51,844 nucleotides of DNA from Lacticaseibacillus zeae DSM 20178 = KCTC 3804 (GCF_000260435.1 NZ_BACQ01000029.1:1-51844); one strand, 5' to 3'. Numbered from the stretch's first letter, positions 24,210 to 34,501 are shown. The notes: generated from the letters alone by a model not told the origin. Numbers and translations are program-made.

Positions 24210-25265
24210 TTAAGCACCCACCTTTTTATCTACGTCATCGACTTTGACAATATCGTTCTTTTCAAATGCCTGCTGTAATGCCAGCGCTGCTTTCGTACCT
24301 TGCAAGCCATCTTCTGCCGTGATTCCGACTGAAGTGTCTTTCAAAATGCTGTCAACAAACGCCTTTTCTTCACTCAGAAATGCCTGGGCAAACCGCTCAG
24401 GGAAGTTCTGGGATGTTGGTCGGATAATGCCCTCTTCGTTCATCACCGTTACCAGATTCTTCTCTGGAACCTGGGCGACCCGCAGCATCCCTTTGGTCCC
24501 GATGACTTCGGTTTCGACATGATAGCCATGTGCCGCATTGCGCCCGGCTACCAGGATCGCCATGGTCTTATCTTCAAGTTGCATCAGCGCAGCCCCGGTT
24601 TCCAGCTCGCCAGCCTGATCCAGAACCGGATAAGCGCGATTCAACCCGATCGCCCAAACCTTGTCAATCTCTTTACCGGTGAACCAGCGAATCACATCAA
24701 TATCATGAATCGACATGTCCAAGAACAAGCCGCCGCTATTAGCCGAGGTCGCAAACTTAACGAAGCTCTCCATCCCGGACGCTGGATCAATGCTGTAACT
24801 GCGGATGAGTGTAATGTCGCCAATTTTGCCTTCATCAACTAGCTGCTTTGCATAAACATACGAATCATCGAAGCGCCGCATGAAGCCAAGCTGGAATTTC
24901 AAATCAGGATGCTGGTTGATCACGGTCTGTGTGTGTTTGATCGCCGCAAGATCCAAGCCGATCGGTTTTTCGCTAAAAACGTGTTTGCCCGCATTCATAG
25001 CGCTTTCAATTTGCGGCAAATGAAAACCTGAAGGCGACACAATAAACACCGCATCAATATCTGCGTTTTGAACCATATCGTCAAAGTCTTCATAGGTTTC
25101 TTCAACCCCAAGTTCTTCGCGCGCCCATGCCAACTCCTCTGGAACAACACTTGTGGCTGCCTGCAGCTTAGCGTTCTGAACGCTGGTTGCCAGATTAGTC
25201 GCATGGATTTTCCCTAGTCGGCCTAACCCCACAATGCCGATTTTTACTGTCCGTTGAGCCATCAT
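24210..25265 (-). CDS. iolG2: Inositol 2-dehydrogenase (second copy)
   Basis: A 351-residue Gfo/Idh/MocA oxidoreductase. IGIVGLGRLGKIHA is the NAD-binding motif, EKPIG carries the catalytic lysine, and MSIHDIDVIRWF supplies the catalytic Asp/His region. It oxidises myo-inositol, or a stereoisomer, to the 2-keto form. ATG 25265 is preferred, with GAGGAGG six bases upstream; the frame extends 11 codons further back. It adjoins a paralogue, iolG1. The two differ enough that different stereoisomers are plausible substrates (inference). Confidence 0.9.
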   Translation of the reverse strand: MMAQRTVKIGIVGLGRLGKIHATNLATSVQNAKLQAATSVVPEELAWAREELGVEETYEDFDDMVQNADIDAVFIVSPSGFHLPQIESAMNAGKHVFSEKPIGLDLAAIKHTQTVINQHPDLKFQLGFMRRFDDSYVYAKQLVDEGKIGDITLIRSYSIDPASGMESFVKFATSANSGGLFLDMSIHDIDVIRWFTGKEIDKVWAIGLNRAYPVLDQAGELETGAALMQLEDKTMAILVAGRNAAHGYHVETEVIGTKGMLRVAQVPEKNLVTVMNEEGIIRPTSQNFPERFAQAFLSEEKAFVDSILKDTSVGITAEDGLQGTKAALALQQAFEKNDIVKVDDVDKKVGA

Positions 25266-25297
25266 CAATATCCTCCTCAAGTCATTTATTTGGTTCA

Positions 25298-26338
25298 CTA
25301 AGCTTTTACTGCCTGTTTCTTTTGATAAAACGCCGGTGTTGCGGCTACATTAATGAGAACCGGTTCCTGATCTTTCTGCGAGCGAATGCCGGCTTCTGCG
25401 GTGACAGCGGCAATATAACCATCCCACGCGCTAGGACCGATTGGCGATTCATTCTTGGCCACCTGATCAATGAATTCCTGTACTTCGGTGTTATAAGCCT
25501 GCAAGAAGCGCTTGACCCAACTTGTTTCCATTGCAGTCTGTTGCGTTGCCTGGGTTCGCACAATTGGCGCAAATCCGTAATCCGGCAGTTTCAACTCGCC
25601 AGTTTCCCCAACCACTTCAAGTTTGACCTCATAGCCATATTGCGCCGTCACATGAACCAGCACTTGAATAACCACACCTTTTTTTGTCGTCAACGTCGCC
25701 AGTTGCGGATCCCGCAATCCTTCGTTGTTCACTTTGCTTGACTGCCGCGGATAGGTGATCTGAATCGATGCATAATCGTCGTCAAGCAACCAGTGCATCT
25801 CATCGATTTCATGAATCAAAGTATCGGTAATCGCCATTTCATTGGAATAGTTCGCCGCCACATCCGGATTGATGTGACTGGCCCGAACAACCAGCGGAGT
25901 CCCAATGATGCCTGAATCCAACTGAGTCTTCAACGCATGAATCCCTTCGTCATAGCGCCGCATGAACCCGACTTGAATGACCTTTCGCGGTTTACCCATT
26001 TCTTTGTCGACAATGCGCTTGGCGCCTTCCAAGGTTGTCGCTAATGGCTTCTCCGTGAAAATAAATTTGTCCGTATCCAAGGCTTTAAGAACCGTCGCTT
26101 CATGTGCCCCACCAAAACTGACAACAAAGACCGCATCGATATCCGGATCTTGTAACAGACTCGTGTCGTCAGGGTAAACTTTTGCATCCAGTTTAAAATC
26201 ACGCACCGCAGCTTTAGCCGCTTCTTGATTAATGTCAGTGACTGCCACCACTTTTGCGCCGGTTAAGACATTCGTCAGCCGATCAATATGCGCTCGACCC
26301 ATTGCGCCTGTTCCGATAACACCAACTTTGACAACCAT
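25298..26338 (-). CDS. iolG1: Inositol 2-dehydrogenase (first copy)
   Basis: A 346-residue Gfo/Idh/MocA dehydrogenase with VGVIGTGAMGRAH at the N-terminus, EKPLA with the catalytic lysine, and DTLIHEIDEMHWL with the catalytic Asp/His. It is similar to Bacillus IolG, which oxidises myo-inositol to scyllo-inosose using NAD+. AAAGGAG is eight bases before the ATG. It follows iolD by 27 bases and precedes the paralogue iolG2. Confidence 0.92.
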   Translation of the reverse strand: MVVKVGVIGTGAMGRAHIDRLTNVLTGAKVVAVTDINQEAAKAAVRDFKLDAKVYPDDTSLLQDPDIDAVFVVSFGGAHEATVLKALDTDKFIFTEKPLATTLEGAKRIVDKEMGKPRKVIQVGFMRRYDEGIHALKTQLDSGIIGTPLVVRASHINPDVAANYSNEMAITDTLIHEIDEMHWLLDDDYASIQITYPRQSSKVNNEGLRDPQLATLTTKKGVVIQVLVHVTAQYGYEVKLEVVGETGELKLPDYGFAPIVRTQATQQTAMETSWVKRFLQAYNTEVQEFIDQVAKNESPIGPSAWDGYIAAVTAEAGIRSQKDQEPVLINVAATPAFYQKKQAVKA

Positions 26339-26365
26339 GTTGATCGCTCCTTTTGCTGTTTTTTC

Positions 26366-28327
26366 CTAGTATTTAAACGCCTGATCAATACCTTCTTGAA
26401 TGGCCCGATACGCCTTTTGGACTTTCGGATTGTCAGAAACTTCAGACACCCCGACACGCCACCAGCTTTGACCGTAACCTTGCGTCATTGTTTTCGGCAG
26501 CACCTTGATGTCAATTAACGTTGAAACAGTTTGTTTTTTAGCGTCTTCCAAAGCGGCGATCAGACTCTCCCGATCATTAGCGTGGTAAGTTTTCGCCCCG
26601 TATCCTTCAGCGATTTTGGCAAAGTCAATCGTCAAAATATCATGATCAGCTGTTCGGAATTCAGTCAGGTAACTATTGCTGCCTTGTGCCATTTGTAAAT
26701 TATTGATCGATGCAAATCCGGAATTATCAAAGACCAAAATATTGATTTTCTTGTGATACTGTAGCGCCGTAACGAGTTCCGAATGCAGCATGATAAAGCT
26801 GCCATCCCCGACCAAGGCATAACTTTCTTTATCCGGCTCCGCCAACTTGACGCCCAAGGCTGCTGGAACTTCATACCCCATCATGGAATATCCATATTCC
26901 ATGTGGTAGGTGTTCGGTTCGACCGGATCCCAGATACGTTGAACATCCCCCGGCAGTGAACCGGCTGCTGCAACCATGATGCTGTCTGGATCAATCGTGT
27001 CGTTGACCGCAATGACTGCTTCGGTTTGCGTGAAGTGGGTTTTCAGTTTTGCCGCATACTCTGCCAAGGTTTCAGGGCTAAATTGGTTTTTAACTTCAGG
27101 CGTAAAGTCCGGAGCGTCATAATTCGTGTGCGCCAAGCGGTTCCGTTCTTTTTGCCAAGCCGCCTTGATGTCTGCCAAGTCGGTAAATCCGCTTTCGTAT
27201 CCAGATAACGCGTTTGTCAGTTGGGTTAAAGTATCACGCACATCGGCAACCACTGGGAACCCATCAAACTTATACGACTGCATGCGATTCAGATTAATAT
27301 TGATAATGTGGGTCTTCTCCGGATCAATAGCGGTCTTGGATGCCGTCGTAAAGTCCGTATACCGCGTGCCCGCCCCAATAATCAGATCAGCTTTGGCAAT
27401 CACGTCATTGGCAGCGGCTGTCCCCAGAACGCCGGTGCCACCCATGTTATTCGCAAAAGCGGATGAAACGGTGGACTTCCCTGTCGGCGTTTCAACAATC
27501 GGAATTTTCAATTGATCCGAAAACGCCTCGATTGCCGGTCCGGCTTCGCTAAACTTCGCGCCGCCGCCAACAATCAAAACCGGATAGCTGCTGGCCTTGA
27601 TCAGCCGGGTTGCTTCCGCCAATTCGGCTGCACTTGGCTGAATACGTTTCACGACATGGACGCGCTTCTTGAAGAAACTGCGCGGATAATCAAACGCCTG
27701 TGCTTCGGTATCCTGTGGCAAGGCAATGGTTACCGGCCCTGCCATAGCCGGATTGGTTAGCACTTCAAACGCTTTAAGCAACGCGCTCATCAATTGCTCC
27801 GGCCGCTCAACCCGATCCCAATACTTGGATACCGGCTTCAACGTATCATTAGTGGTCGTCGTTGCGCTGCCATCCACTTCAATCTGTTGCAGAACCGGAT
27901 CCGGCTGGCGTGTGGCAAACGTGTCAGCTGGCAAAAATAGAATCGGAATGTTGTTAACGTAAGCATTACCCGCCGCGGTAACAAAGTTTGCCGATCCCGG
28001 GCCTGCCGAAGCCGTCACCGCAAAAATCTTATGGCGATACAACTGACGGCTATATGCAATTGCCGTGCTGGCCATGCCTTGTTCGTTGTGTCCTTGATAA
28101 ACATTCAAATGACCGGGGTCTTCCTGTAAAGCCTCTCCTAGCCCTAGCACATTGCCGTGTCCGAAAATGGCGAAAATGCCTTCGACAAAAGGTGTCACTT
28201 CTCCATCCACGTCGATATATTGTTGATTTAAAAAGCGAACCAACGCCTGTGCGGTCGTCAGCCGGACAGTGTCATGTGCGGACCGTTGCGATGTTTTTGT
28301 TTGCGGCTCCAACTCCATTGCGCTCAT
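26366..28327 (-). CDS. iolD: 3D-(3,5/4)-trihydroxycyclohexane-1,2-dione acylhydrolase (ThDP-dependent)
   Basis: A 653-residue thiamine-diphosphate enzyme of the acetolactate synthase fold. The N-terminal domain has FAIFGHGNVLGLGEAL and ASAGPGSANFVTAA. The C-terminal domain has the ThDP/Mg motif beginning GDGSF near residue 505 and ending in the expected Asn (VFDNSG). It hydrolytically opens the ring of the IolE product to 5-deoxy-glucuronate. GGAGGTG lies nine bases before the ATG and overlaps the iolC end. Length equals the family norm. Confidence 0.94.
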   Translation of the reverse strand: MSAMELEPQTKTSQRSAHDTVRLTTAQALVRFLNQQYIDVDGEVTPFVEGIFAIFGHGNVLGLGEALQEDPGHLNVYQGHNEQGMASTAIAYSRQLYRHKIFAVTASAGPGSANFVTAAGNAYVNNIPILFLPADTFATRQPDPVLQQIEVDGSATTTTNDTLKPVSKYWDRVERPEQLMSALLKAFEVLTNPAMAGPVTIALPQDTEAQAFDYPRSFFKKRVHVVKRIQPSAAELAEATRLIKASSYPVLIVGGGAKFSEAGPAIEAFSDQLKIPIVETPTGKSTVSSAFANNMGGTGVLGTAAANDVIAKADLIIGAGTRYTDFTTASKTAIDPEKTHIININLNRMQSYKFDGFPVVADVRDTLTQLTNALSGYESGFTDLADIKAAWQKERNRLAHTNYDAPDFTPEVKNQFSPETLAEYAAKLKTHFTQTEAVIAVNDTIDPDSIMVAAAGSLPGDVQRIWDPVEPNTYHMEYGYSMMGYEVPAALGVKLAEPDKESYALVGDGSFIMLHSELVTALQYHKKINILVFDNSGFASINNLQMAQGSNSYLTEFRTADHDILTIDFAKIAEGYGAKTYHANDRESLIAALEDAKKQTVSTLIDIKVLPKTMTQGYGQSWWRVGVSEVSDNPKVQKAYRAIQEGIDQAFKY

Positions 28328-28328
28328 C

Positions 28329-29303
28329 TTAATGCACCTCCTGCGTCTCAGCCTTTTGAATAAACTCGGTCAGCTGCGCCAAGTTCGGCATGGCTTCCGA
28401 AGAACTTAACTGGCTAATGACAATCGATGCCGCAGCACTCCCATACTTCAAGGCCGTTTCAATCCCCAGATGATGGCTGTACGCATACAAGAATCCGGCT
28501 GCAAAAGAATCACCTGCGCCAAAGCTCTTTAGCACCTTCGTTTTGAAAACGCCAAAATGATACTTGTCGCCTGCTTTGGTATAAGCATTCGAACCCTGAA
28601 CCCCACTCTTGATGACGATCAGATTGGCATCGTATTGGAATAAGGTTGCGATGGTTTGCTCATCGGTATTGCCTTGATGATTTTCCAAAACGTCGAATTC
28701 ATCGCGGGTGCCGATGATGACGTCAGCTTTTTGGGCAACAAGTTGGTAATACAGGCTGGTTTCCTCGGCATTTTGCCAAGTGTATGGTCGATAATCCAGT
28801 TCGAAAATAACCTCGACACCAAGCTCCTTCGCCAGCAAAAGTGCTTTTAGAATTGCTTCGCGTGACGGGCTCTGCGCTAATCCGGTTCCTGAGATGACGA
28901 GCATTTGTGCTTGGGCCAAGTAGTCTTTTGAAACCTCATCGGCCGCTAAATATAAGTCAGCAGCTTCATTACGGTACATCAAAATGTCACTTTCTTCAGG
29001 ACTAATAATTTCGGTAAAAGTCAGTCCGATTTTATGGCCGGCATCATCCTTAACCATCTGTGAAGTATCAATGCCCACTTCAGCCATATACTGGGTCACA
29101 TAATGTCCCAGTTGATCATCTGACACTTTGCCAATAAAGCCGACTTTTTGGCCTAATTTGGCGGATCCGATCGCAATGTTGGCTGGCGAGCCGCCAACAA
29201 ACTTCGCGAAGGTCTTGGTTTCTTCTAACGGCCGATTATATTCAACTGCATTTAAATCAACGGCTGCGCGGCCAATAGCAATCAAATCAAATTTTTTAGA
29301 CAT
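28329..29303 (-). CDS. iolC: 5-dehydro-2-deoxygluconokinase (PfkB family)
   Basis: A 324-residue ribokinase-like kinase. GGSPANIAIGSAKLG near residue 38 is PfkB signature 1, and SFGAGDSFAAGFLYAY carries the catalytic Asp near residue 257. It phosphorylates 5-dehydro-2-deoxygluconate at C6, the step before IolJ cleavage. In Bacillus its product is the inducer recognised by IolR, so this gene probably also feeds regulation here. Its 3' end carries the ribosome binding site of iolD. Confidence 0.93.
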   Translation of the reverse strand: MSKKFDLIAIGRAAVDLNAVEYNRPLEETKTFAKFVGGSPANIAIGSAKLGQKVGFIGKVSDDQLGHYVTQYMAEVGIDTSQMVKDDAGHKIGLTFTEIISPEESDILMYRNEAADLYLAADEVSKDYLAQAQMLVISGTGLAQSPSREAILKALLLAKELGVEVIFELDYRPYTWQNAEETSLYYQLVAQKADVIIGTRDEFDVLENHQGNTDEQTIATLFQYDANLIVIKSGVQGSNAYTKAGDKYHFGVFKTKVLKSFGAGDSFAAGFLYAYSHHLGIETALKYGSAAASIVISQLSSSEAMPNLAQLTEFIQKAETQEVH

Positions 29304-29337
29304 TTAAAATGCTTCCTCCCTTGCGCATCAACCTTTT

Positions 29338-30153
29338 CTACTTGCGATCAATAATCCACGCATGTTCCGGGGCATTATGAAAATGCCAAACCCGGGTCGG
29401 TCCTGCCATAATGTTGAGGTAGTAGCTATCATACCCGTCTGGAACGCCAACGGGATGATAGCCTTTAGGAACAATCACAACGTCTTGGTTTTGAACGGTC
29501 ATGGTTTCATCAAGCGAGTGATCGTCTGTATAGACACGTTGAAAAACAAATCCCTGCTTTGGTTGCATTTCGTGATAGTAGATTTCTTCCAGTAACGATT
29601 CCGTCGGCAGGTTGTCATGATCATGGCGATGCGGCGGGTAACTCGACCAGTTTCCTGAATCCGTATAAACCTCCACCAGCAACAATTTGTCCGCAAATGG
29701 CAGGTCGTCTGGCAAAATGTTTTGCACCAGTCGTTTATTCTGATATTTACCGCGATGCTCGATTTGATGAATATCGCCTTTAAGCAAACGAACCGGGAAG
29801 GACGTTGTGGTTGGCGAATAAGCGATCAAAATCTTGGCTGCTGTTTGTGCGGTGACACTGAACGGCAACCCGGTGCCGACATAAACACTGTCAGTCGGGA
29901 TCTTGTCAAAAACCGACTGCCGCTGACCAATACCTTCAAATCGCTGTTGGTCAGCAGTTACGGTTACTTTTCCGGTCAAAACAACAATGCCGGCCTCAAA
30001 CGCTCCCAAGGTTTCATCATACGAAGCGTTCGCATCAAGCGCCAAAACCTTGACTGCCGTATATTTCATTGGCGAATTACTTGCATTGACATCCTGAATC
30101 AAATGCACGCCTGGCCGAATTTCCTGATTTTGCTTTTGATACAGTAAGCTCAT
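29338..30153 (-). CDS. iolB: 5-deoxy-glucuronate isomerase (cupin)
   Basis: A 271-residue bicupin protein with the metal-binding segment SSYPPHRHDHDN, a YYHEMQPKQGFVFQRVY strand pair and a C-terminal LNIMAGP...WHF motif. It isomerises 5-deoxy-glucuronate to 5-dehydro-2-deoxygluconate. AGGAGG is well placed before the ATG. It lies 33 bases after iolA and 34 before iolC. Confidence 0.93.
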   Translation of the reverse strand: MSLLYQKQNQEIRPGVHLIQDVNASNSPMKYTAVKVLALDANASYDETLGAFEAGIVVLTGKVTVTADQQRFEGIGQRQSVFDKIPTDSVYVGTGLPFSVTAQTAAKILIAYSPTTTSFPVRLLKGDIHQIEHRGKYQNKRLVQNILPDDLPFADKLLLVEVYTDSGNWSSYPPHRHDHDNLPTESLLEEIYYHEMQPKQGFVFQRVYTDDHSLDETMTVQNQDVVIVPKGYHPVGVPDGYDSYYLNIMAGPTRVWHFHNAPEHAWIIDRK

Positions 30154-30186
30154 CGTGAACCTCCTCTTTTCAAAGCTGCAAAACTT

Positions 30187-31662
30187 TTACTTGAACCGGC
30201 TTTGATCATATCGCGCCGTCACAACTTTCTTGTGCGTATAAAAGTCCACGCTGTCTTTGCCATTGGCATGCAGTGTGCCGAAGAACGAATGCTTCCACCC
30301 AGAAAACGGGAAGACTGCGATGGGTGCCGGAACGCCGAGGTTAATACCTAACATGCCGGCGTCGATATTTTCTCTGAAGTAGCGGATGGATGCGGCTGAG
30401 TCCGTAAAGAGGCAGGCACCATTGGCTAGCTCGGAACTATTGGCAATGGCAACGGCTTCCGGCAAGTCTTTGGCCCGCATCACCGAAAGCACCGGCGCGA
30501 ACATTTCATCATGCCAAATGGTCATATCGGTTTTGACGTCTTCAAAAATGGTCGGCCCAACGAAGTAACCATCGCGTTCCTTGGCTTCTTCCGAACCATC
30601 CAAAACCAGTTTGGCGCCTTCTTTGACCCCAGTCTTGATATAGTTCAAGGTCCGTTCCTGATTTTCTTTCCGAATAACCGGTCCCAGGAAGACCCCTTTG
30701 TCCAGCCCGTTGCCAATCTTGATGTCCTTAGCTGCCTGCGTAAATTTCGCCATGAATTTGTCGGCAATGCTTTCTTGCAATACCAAAACCGAAGTTGCCA
30801 TGCAGCGTTCACCGGCTGATCCGAATGACGAACTAATAATGCCTTTCACAGCTGCATCAAGGTCTGCATCTTCCAAAACGATGGTGTGATTCTTTGCCCC
30901 GGTCAAGGCCTGAACCCGCTTCAAGTGTTCACTGCCGCGCTTGTACACATATTCGCCGACCCGCTCGGAACCCACAAAACTAATCGCTTTAACATCAGGA
31001 TGATCCAAAAGACCATTCACAACATCCACTGACCCATTAACGATATTCAGCACCCCATCAGGCAAGCCTGCTTCCTGGAACAGTTCCACCAGTCGCTGGC
31101 TTGTCAGCGGCGTTTTCTCGGATGGCTTCAGCACAAACGTATTGCCGGTTGCCACTGCCATCGGAAACATCCAACATGGCACCATCATCGGAAAGTTGAA
31201 GGGGGTAATGCCGCCAACAACGCCAACCGGATAACGATAATTGGTCGCCTCGACATCGGTCGCCACCGTTGTCAGCGAATCCCCCATCATCAAGGTTGGA
31301 ACGCCAGCCGCAAATTCGACATTTTCAATACCACGGCCGACCTCGGCAACTGCTTCACTGAGGCTCTTGCCGTTTTCTTCAGTCACGATCCGCCCTAATT
31401 CTTCCTGGTGTTCGACTAATAACTGCTGGTATTTGAATAGAATTTTGGCCCGCTTAGGAATCGATACCCGCTGCCAGGTCTTAAACGCGGCACTTGCTGC
31501 GGCAACCGCATCGGCAACATCTTCGCTACTTGAATGCGGAACTCGCGCTAAAACTTCACCGGTTGCAGGATTGTAAACATCTTCGAAGGTATCGGTTTTA
31601 GCATCTACCCACTTACCATTGATAAAATTCTTGAGTGTCTTTACTGCTTGTTGCGTTGTCAT
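30187..31662 (-). CDS. iolA: Methylmalonate/malonate semialdehyde dehydrogenase (CoA-acylating)
   Basis: A 491-residue aldehyde dehydrogenase. The catalytic cysteine is about residue 287 in [11 protein letters not shown], with [12 protein letters not shown] and the [14 protein letters not shown] cofactor-binding region. GERCMA is typical of the MMSDH subgroup. It converts malonate semialdehyde to acetyl-CoA with NAD+ and CoA, competing with IolK for the same metabolite. AAAGGAG is nine bases before the ATG. A cre-like sequence lies 40 bases upstream, between iolT and iolA. Confidence 0.93.
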   Translation of the reverse strand: MTTQQAVKTLKNFINGKWVDAKTDTFEDVYNPATGEVLARVPHSSSEDVADAVAAASAAFKTWQRVSIPKRAKILFKYQQLLVEHQEELGRIVTEENGKSLSEAVAEVGRGIENVEFAAGVPTLMMGDSLTTVATDVEATNYRYPVGVVGGITPFNFPMMVPCWMFPMAVATGNTFVLKPSEKTPLTSQRLVELFQEAGLPDGVLNIVNGSVDVVNGLLDHPDVKAISFVGSERVGEYVYKRGSEHLKRVQALTGAKNHTIVLEDADLDAAVKGIISSSFGSAGERCMATSVLVLQESIADKFMAKFTQAAKDIKIGNGLDKGVFLGPVIRKENQERTLNYIKTGVKEGAKLVLDGSEEAKERDGYFVGPTIFEDVKTDMTIWHDEMFAPVLSVMRAKDLPEAVAIANSSELANGACLFTDSAASIRYFRENIDAGMLGINLGVPAPIAVFPFSGWKHSFFGTLHANGKDSVDFYTHKKVVTARYDQSRFK

Positions 31663-31701
31663 TGAAACTGACTCCTTTCGTGCTTCTTTTTAAGGATGAT
31701 A

Positions 31702-31715
31702 TGAAGCGCTTACAT
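31702..31715 (-). promoter_or_regulatory. cre-like site between iolT and iolA
   Basis: On the minus strand ATGTAAGCGCTTCA contains the CcpA core TGTAAGCGCTT. It lies in the 78-bp gap between the iolT stop and iolA start, between a TTGTTT and a TATCAT that could be a weak internal promoter. Confidence 0.5.
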
Positions 31716-31740
31716 TTTCAAACAAATTGACTTCGGAAAC

Positions 31741-33228
31741 TTAATTTTTGTTGATCTTGCTCTTTTCCGGGAACTTGTCATCAAACTTGTTGTCCAATTC
31801 GATTTCTTCGAGCGAACGACCGGCTGTTTCCGGTGCAAATCGCCATGCGAAAATCAATGAAATGATGTTGGCTCCCACGAAGACAAGGAAGGTATTCGAC
31901 ATACCGATGCCTGCCAACATAACCGGGAAGAAATAACCGACGAAGAAGTTGCTGATCCAGAGGAAGAAGGTGGCAAATCCCATCCCCAAACCACGGATCC
32001 GCGCCGGATAAATTTCCGATAGCAGCAACCATGTCAGCGGTCCTAATGCGCCTTGGAAGAACGCCAGATAGATAATCGTCAACAAGATCGTGAAATAAGG
32101 CAACATCGGACTGCCTGCCAGAAAGTGGCTGGTCAGTGTAATACCGATAAGTGAGAACAAGGTACCGGAAATACCGGTTAATAACATTTGACGCCGTTTG
32201 AATTTACTCATCAAATGCATCGTCACAATGGTTGCAACCACCGATGTAACACCGTTCAGAATATTGGCAATCAAAGCCGCGTTCTGGCCAAAGCCGGTGG
32301 TCTGCAGAATTGTCGTTCCGTAGTACATCATGACGTTAATCCCGACAATCTGTTGCATGATGCCTAAGCCAATGCCGATCAAAACAAGCCGTCTGATCCA
32401 GCCGATCTTCAAGTCGGCAATCGAAGCGCTCTTCACTTCCTGTGCCGATTTTAAGGAAATCTGGATCTTTTCCATTTCGTCACGAGCCTGCTCTTCTGTC
32501 CGAATTTCTCGCAAAACGCTCAGTGCCTGATCCAACTTGCCATTGGCCGCTAACCATCGCGGTGATTCGGGAACAAAATTCATCCCGATCCATAAAATAA
32601 TCGCCGGAATCGTAGCCAGGACTAACATCCACCGCCAGATGCCGGGAATATGACCCAGTGTGGTTCCTAAAATGGCATTAAACACAAAGGCCAGCAGTTG
32701 TCCGGAAACAATCATGAATTCATTCTGGGTCACAATCCGCCCACGAAGATTTGACGGTGCAACCTCGGCGAGGAAGGTCGGAACAATGACCGAAGCGCCC
32801 CCGACAGCCAGACCCAAAACGAATCGAACTGACGCCAATATTGGTGCCGTTGGTGACAATGCCGATGCAATTGTCGAGACAACAAACAACATCGCAAGTG
32901 CGGTAATCACCTTGTGCCGACCTTTACGATCGGAAATTCGGCCGGTCAAAACTGCCCCAAAAGCGGCCCCCAACGTTAATGAACTTGCTACCAAGCCTTC
33001 CATCGAAGGCGACATATTTAATTCTCCTGCCTTGGTCATGAACGGTAACGCACCGTTGATCACCCCGGTATCATACCCGAAGAGCATGCCGCCAAATGTC
33101 GCAATCACGGAAATAATCCGTAACCGGCGCCGTGCCGACTTAGGCAACTTTTCAGATTTAATCCCGCCGGACGTCTGCGGAGCAAGCGCAGCCTCGCCTT
33201 TGTCGTTAACAATTCCTGCTTTGCGCAT
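31741..33228 (-). CDS. iolT: myo-inositol transporter (MFS sugar porter family)
   Basis: A 495-residue 12-span carrier with sugar-porter signatures in order: [13 protein letters not shown] in TM1, [11 protein letters not shown] between TM2 and TM3, [22 protein letters not shown] before the central loop, and [12 protein letters not shown] after TM12. It is the first gene of the iol operon and resembles Bacillus IolT. GGAGG is nine bases before the ATG. The long N-terminal extension (about 30 residues) is charged and cytoplasmic. A strong promoter and a cre site lie upstream. Confidence 0.92.
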   Translation of the reverse strand: MRKAGIVNDKGEAALAPQTSGGIKSEKLPKSARRRLRIISVIATFGGMLFGYDTGVINGALPFMTKAGELNMSPSMEGLVASSLTLGAAFGAVLTGRISDRKGRHKVITALAMLFVVSTIASALSPTAPILASVRFVLGLAVGGASVIVPTFLAEVAPSNLRGRIVTQNEFMIVSGQLLAFVFNAILGTTLGHIPGIWRWMLVLATIPAIILWIGMNFVPESPRWLAANGKLDQALSVLREIRTEEQARDEMEKIQISLKSAQEVKSASIADLKIGWIRRLVLIGIGLGIMQQIVGINVMMYYGTTILQTTGFGQNAALIANILNGVTSVVATIVTMHLMSKFKRRQMLLTGISGTLFSLIGITLTSHFLAGSPMLPYFTILLTIIYLAFFQGALGPLTWLLLSEIYPARIRGLGMGFATFFLWISNFFVGYFFPVMLAGIGMSNTFLVFVGANIISLIFAWRFAPETAGRSLEEIELDNKFDDKFPEKSKINKN

Positions 33229-33270
33229 TTCCCATAGCCTCCAAACTTTTCTGAAGTTTTTTAGTACAAA

Positions 33271-33284
33271 GTTAAGCGCTTACT
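33271..33284 (-). promoter_or_regulatory. cre site downstream of the iolT promoter
   Basis: GTTAAGCGCTTACT contains the symmetric AAGCGCTT core of the CcpA operator. It lies about 17-30 bases after the iolT -10, a roadblock position. Catabolite repression of the iol operon is known in L. casei; here it is inferred from the site. Confidence 0.6.
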
Positions 33285-33300
33285 TTATGATCACATTGCC

Positions 33301-33329
33301 ATCATATAAGCAGACTAGATCAAAGTCAA
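33301..33329 (-). promoter_or_regulatory. Promoter of the iol operon (iolT)
   Basis: On the minus strand TTGACT (33324-33329) and TATGAT (33301-33306) are separated by exactly 17 bp. It is the best sigma-A-type promoter in the intergenic region. Confidence 0.75.
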
Positions 33330-33364
33330 CTAAAAAGTATTCAACATTTGCTCATAAAATGACC

Positions 33365-33378
33365 AGTTGTTCACAAAA
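33365..33378 (+). promoter_or_regulatory. Candidate IolR operator 1
   Basis: AGTTGTTCACAAAA, found again almost unchanged at 33614, lies 36 bp upstream of the iolT -35. It is enclosed by GACC and CGGTC half-arms. Assignment to IolR is inference from repetition and placement. Confidence 0.35.
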
Positions 33379-33613
33379 CCGGTCAAAAAGATGAATCTTC
33401 CTATACCATGATGGTATGATAAAGGCAAACAACAAGCGGCTTTGCCAAAGAAAATCAATGTTGTGTTCACCGCTTTGCGCATAGATCAAAGCAGATTTTA
33501 TGTTTGAATGTTGCCATTTTTTCTTGAGAAAATCGGTACATTGTTTCGGGAATCGGAGCTGACCAATTGCTTATCAGGAAATTAATCATGATTCGGCTGG
33601 CAAGTTAGTCAAA

Positions 33614-33626
33614 AGTTGTTCAAAAG
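33614..33626 (+). promoter_or_regulatory. Candidate IolR operator 2
   Basis: AGTTGTTCAAAAG overlaps the expected -35 position of iolR (its -10 TATAAT is at 33642-33647), suiting autorepression. Confidence 0.35.
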
Positions 33627-33681
33627 TTTGTCATTAAGTGCTATAATCGAAATGCTTATAGAAATGAAGAAGGTGACATCC

Positions 33682-34485
33682 ATGCTTAGAAAAGAACGAA
33701 TTGATGCCATGCAAGCCTATATCAGCGACGTCAAGACGGCTTCCATGAAAGAACTCGAAGATAAGTTTGACATCGCTCCCAGCACGCTTCGTCGCGATCT
33801 GGCCAGCCTCATCGCTGCCGGCACCGTTAAAAAAGTGTATGGTGGCGTGACGGATAACACCACGACTCCCAGCACGAAAGGCAACGCACTCACCGTTTAC
33901 AGTGAGCGTCAATTAGCGGCACCGAATGAAAAACGCCAGATCGGGCGCGCTGCGGCCCAACTCATCGAACCTGAAGACTTGATTTTTATTGACTCCGGAA
34001 CCACGACTGCTGAGATGGGCGGTTTTTTACCGACAGATTTTCCGTTCACTTTAGTTACCAACAATCTGCAGATTATCAATCAAGCCGCACCGCTTGCGAA
34101 CATCAAACTCGTCATCATTGGCATGAATTTTGATCGGCGGACCCAGTCGTTTACCGGTATTGATGATATGAACATCTTCAGCCGGTTTAACATTGGCAAG
34201 GCGTTCATGGCCGCAACCGGGATTTCGCTGACACGCGGCTTATCCAACTCGGAGTACAACGAATATCTCATCAAAGCCGAGATCTTTAAAAAGGCGCACC
34301 GCAAGATCCTGCTCATCGATCAGTCCAAGTTTGGCCGCGTCTCGCTTCTCACTTATGGTGCTTTGCAAGACATCGATGCGATTGTCACCTATGGCAATGT
34401 TGACGCAAAATATTGCGATTTTTTGACTGAAAACAATGTTCAGCTCATCAATGCCAAAACGCAGCAGGCAGTCTCACCTTCATAA
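33682..34485 (+). CDS. iolR: Inositol operon regulator IolR (DeoR family)
   Basis: A 267-residue DeoR-type regulator with an N-terminal winged helix (MKELEDKFDIAPSTLRRDLASLI, then KVYGGV) and a DeoRC sensor domain (IFIDSGTTTAEMG, IDQSKFGRVS). It is divergent from iolT, the standard location of iolR in the L. casei cluster. A phosphorylated pathway intermediate is the expected effector. ATG 33682 is chosen because GAAGGTGA precedes it by five bases; the frame extends upstream to a TTG at 33616 within the promoter. A GC-rich terminator follows. Confidence 0.92.
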   Translation: MLRKERIDAMQAYISDVKTASMKELEDKFDIAPSTLRRDLASLIAAGTVKKVYGGVTDNTTTPSTKGNALTVYSERQLAAPNEKRQIGRAAAQLIEPEDLIFIDSGTTTAEMGGFLPTDFPFTLVTNNLQIINQAAPLANIKLVIIGMNFDRRTQSFTGIDDMNIFSRFNIGKAFMAATGISLTRGLSNSEYNEYLIKAEIFKKAHRKILLIDQSKFGRVSLLTYGALQDIDAIVTYGNVDAKYCDFLTENNVQLINAKTQQAVSPS

Positions 34486-34501
34486 ATTTCGTCACGGCAC
34501 A

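Larger units (their letters stand above)
33229..33681. other. 453-bp divergent iolT/iolR control region
   Basis: Holds the iolT promoter and cre (33271-33329), two AGTTGTTCA-type motifs (33365 and 33614), a GGCAAA/TTTGCC hairpin near 33423-33447, and a TATAAT -10 for iolR at 33642-33647. No open reading frame of interest. Confidence 0.6.
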
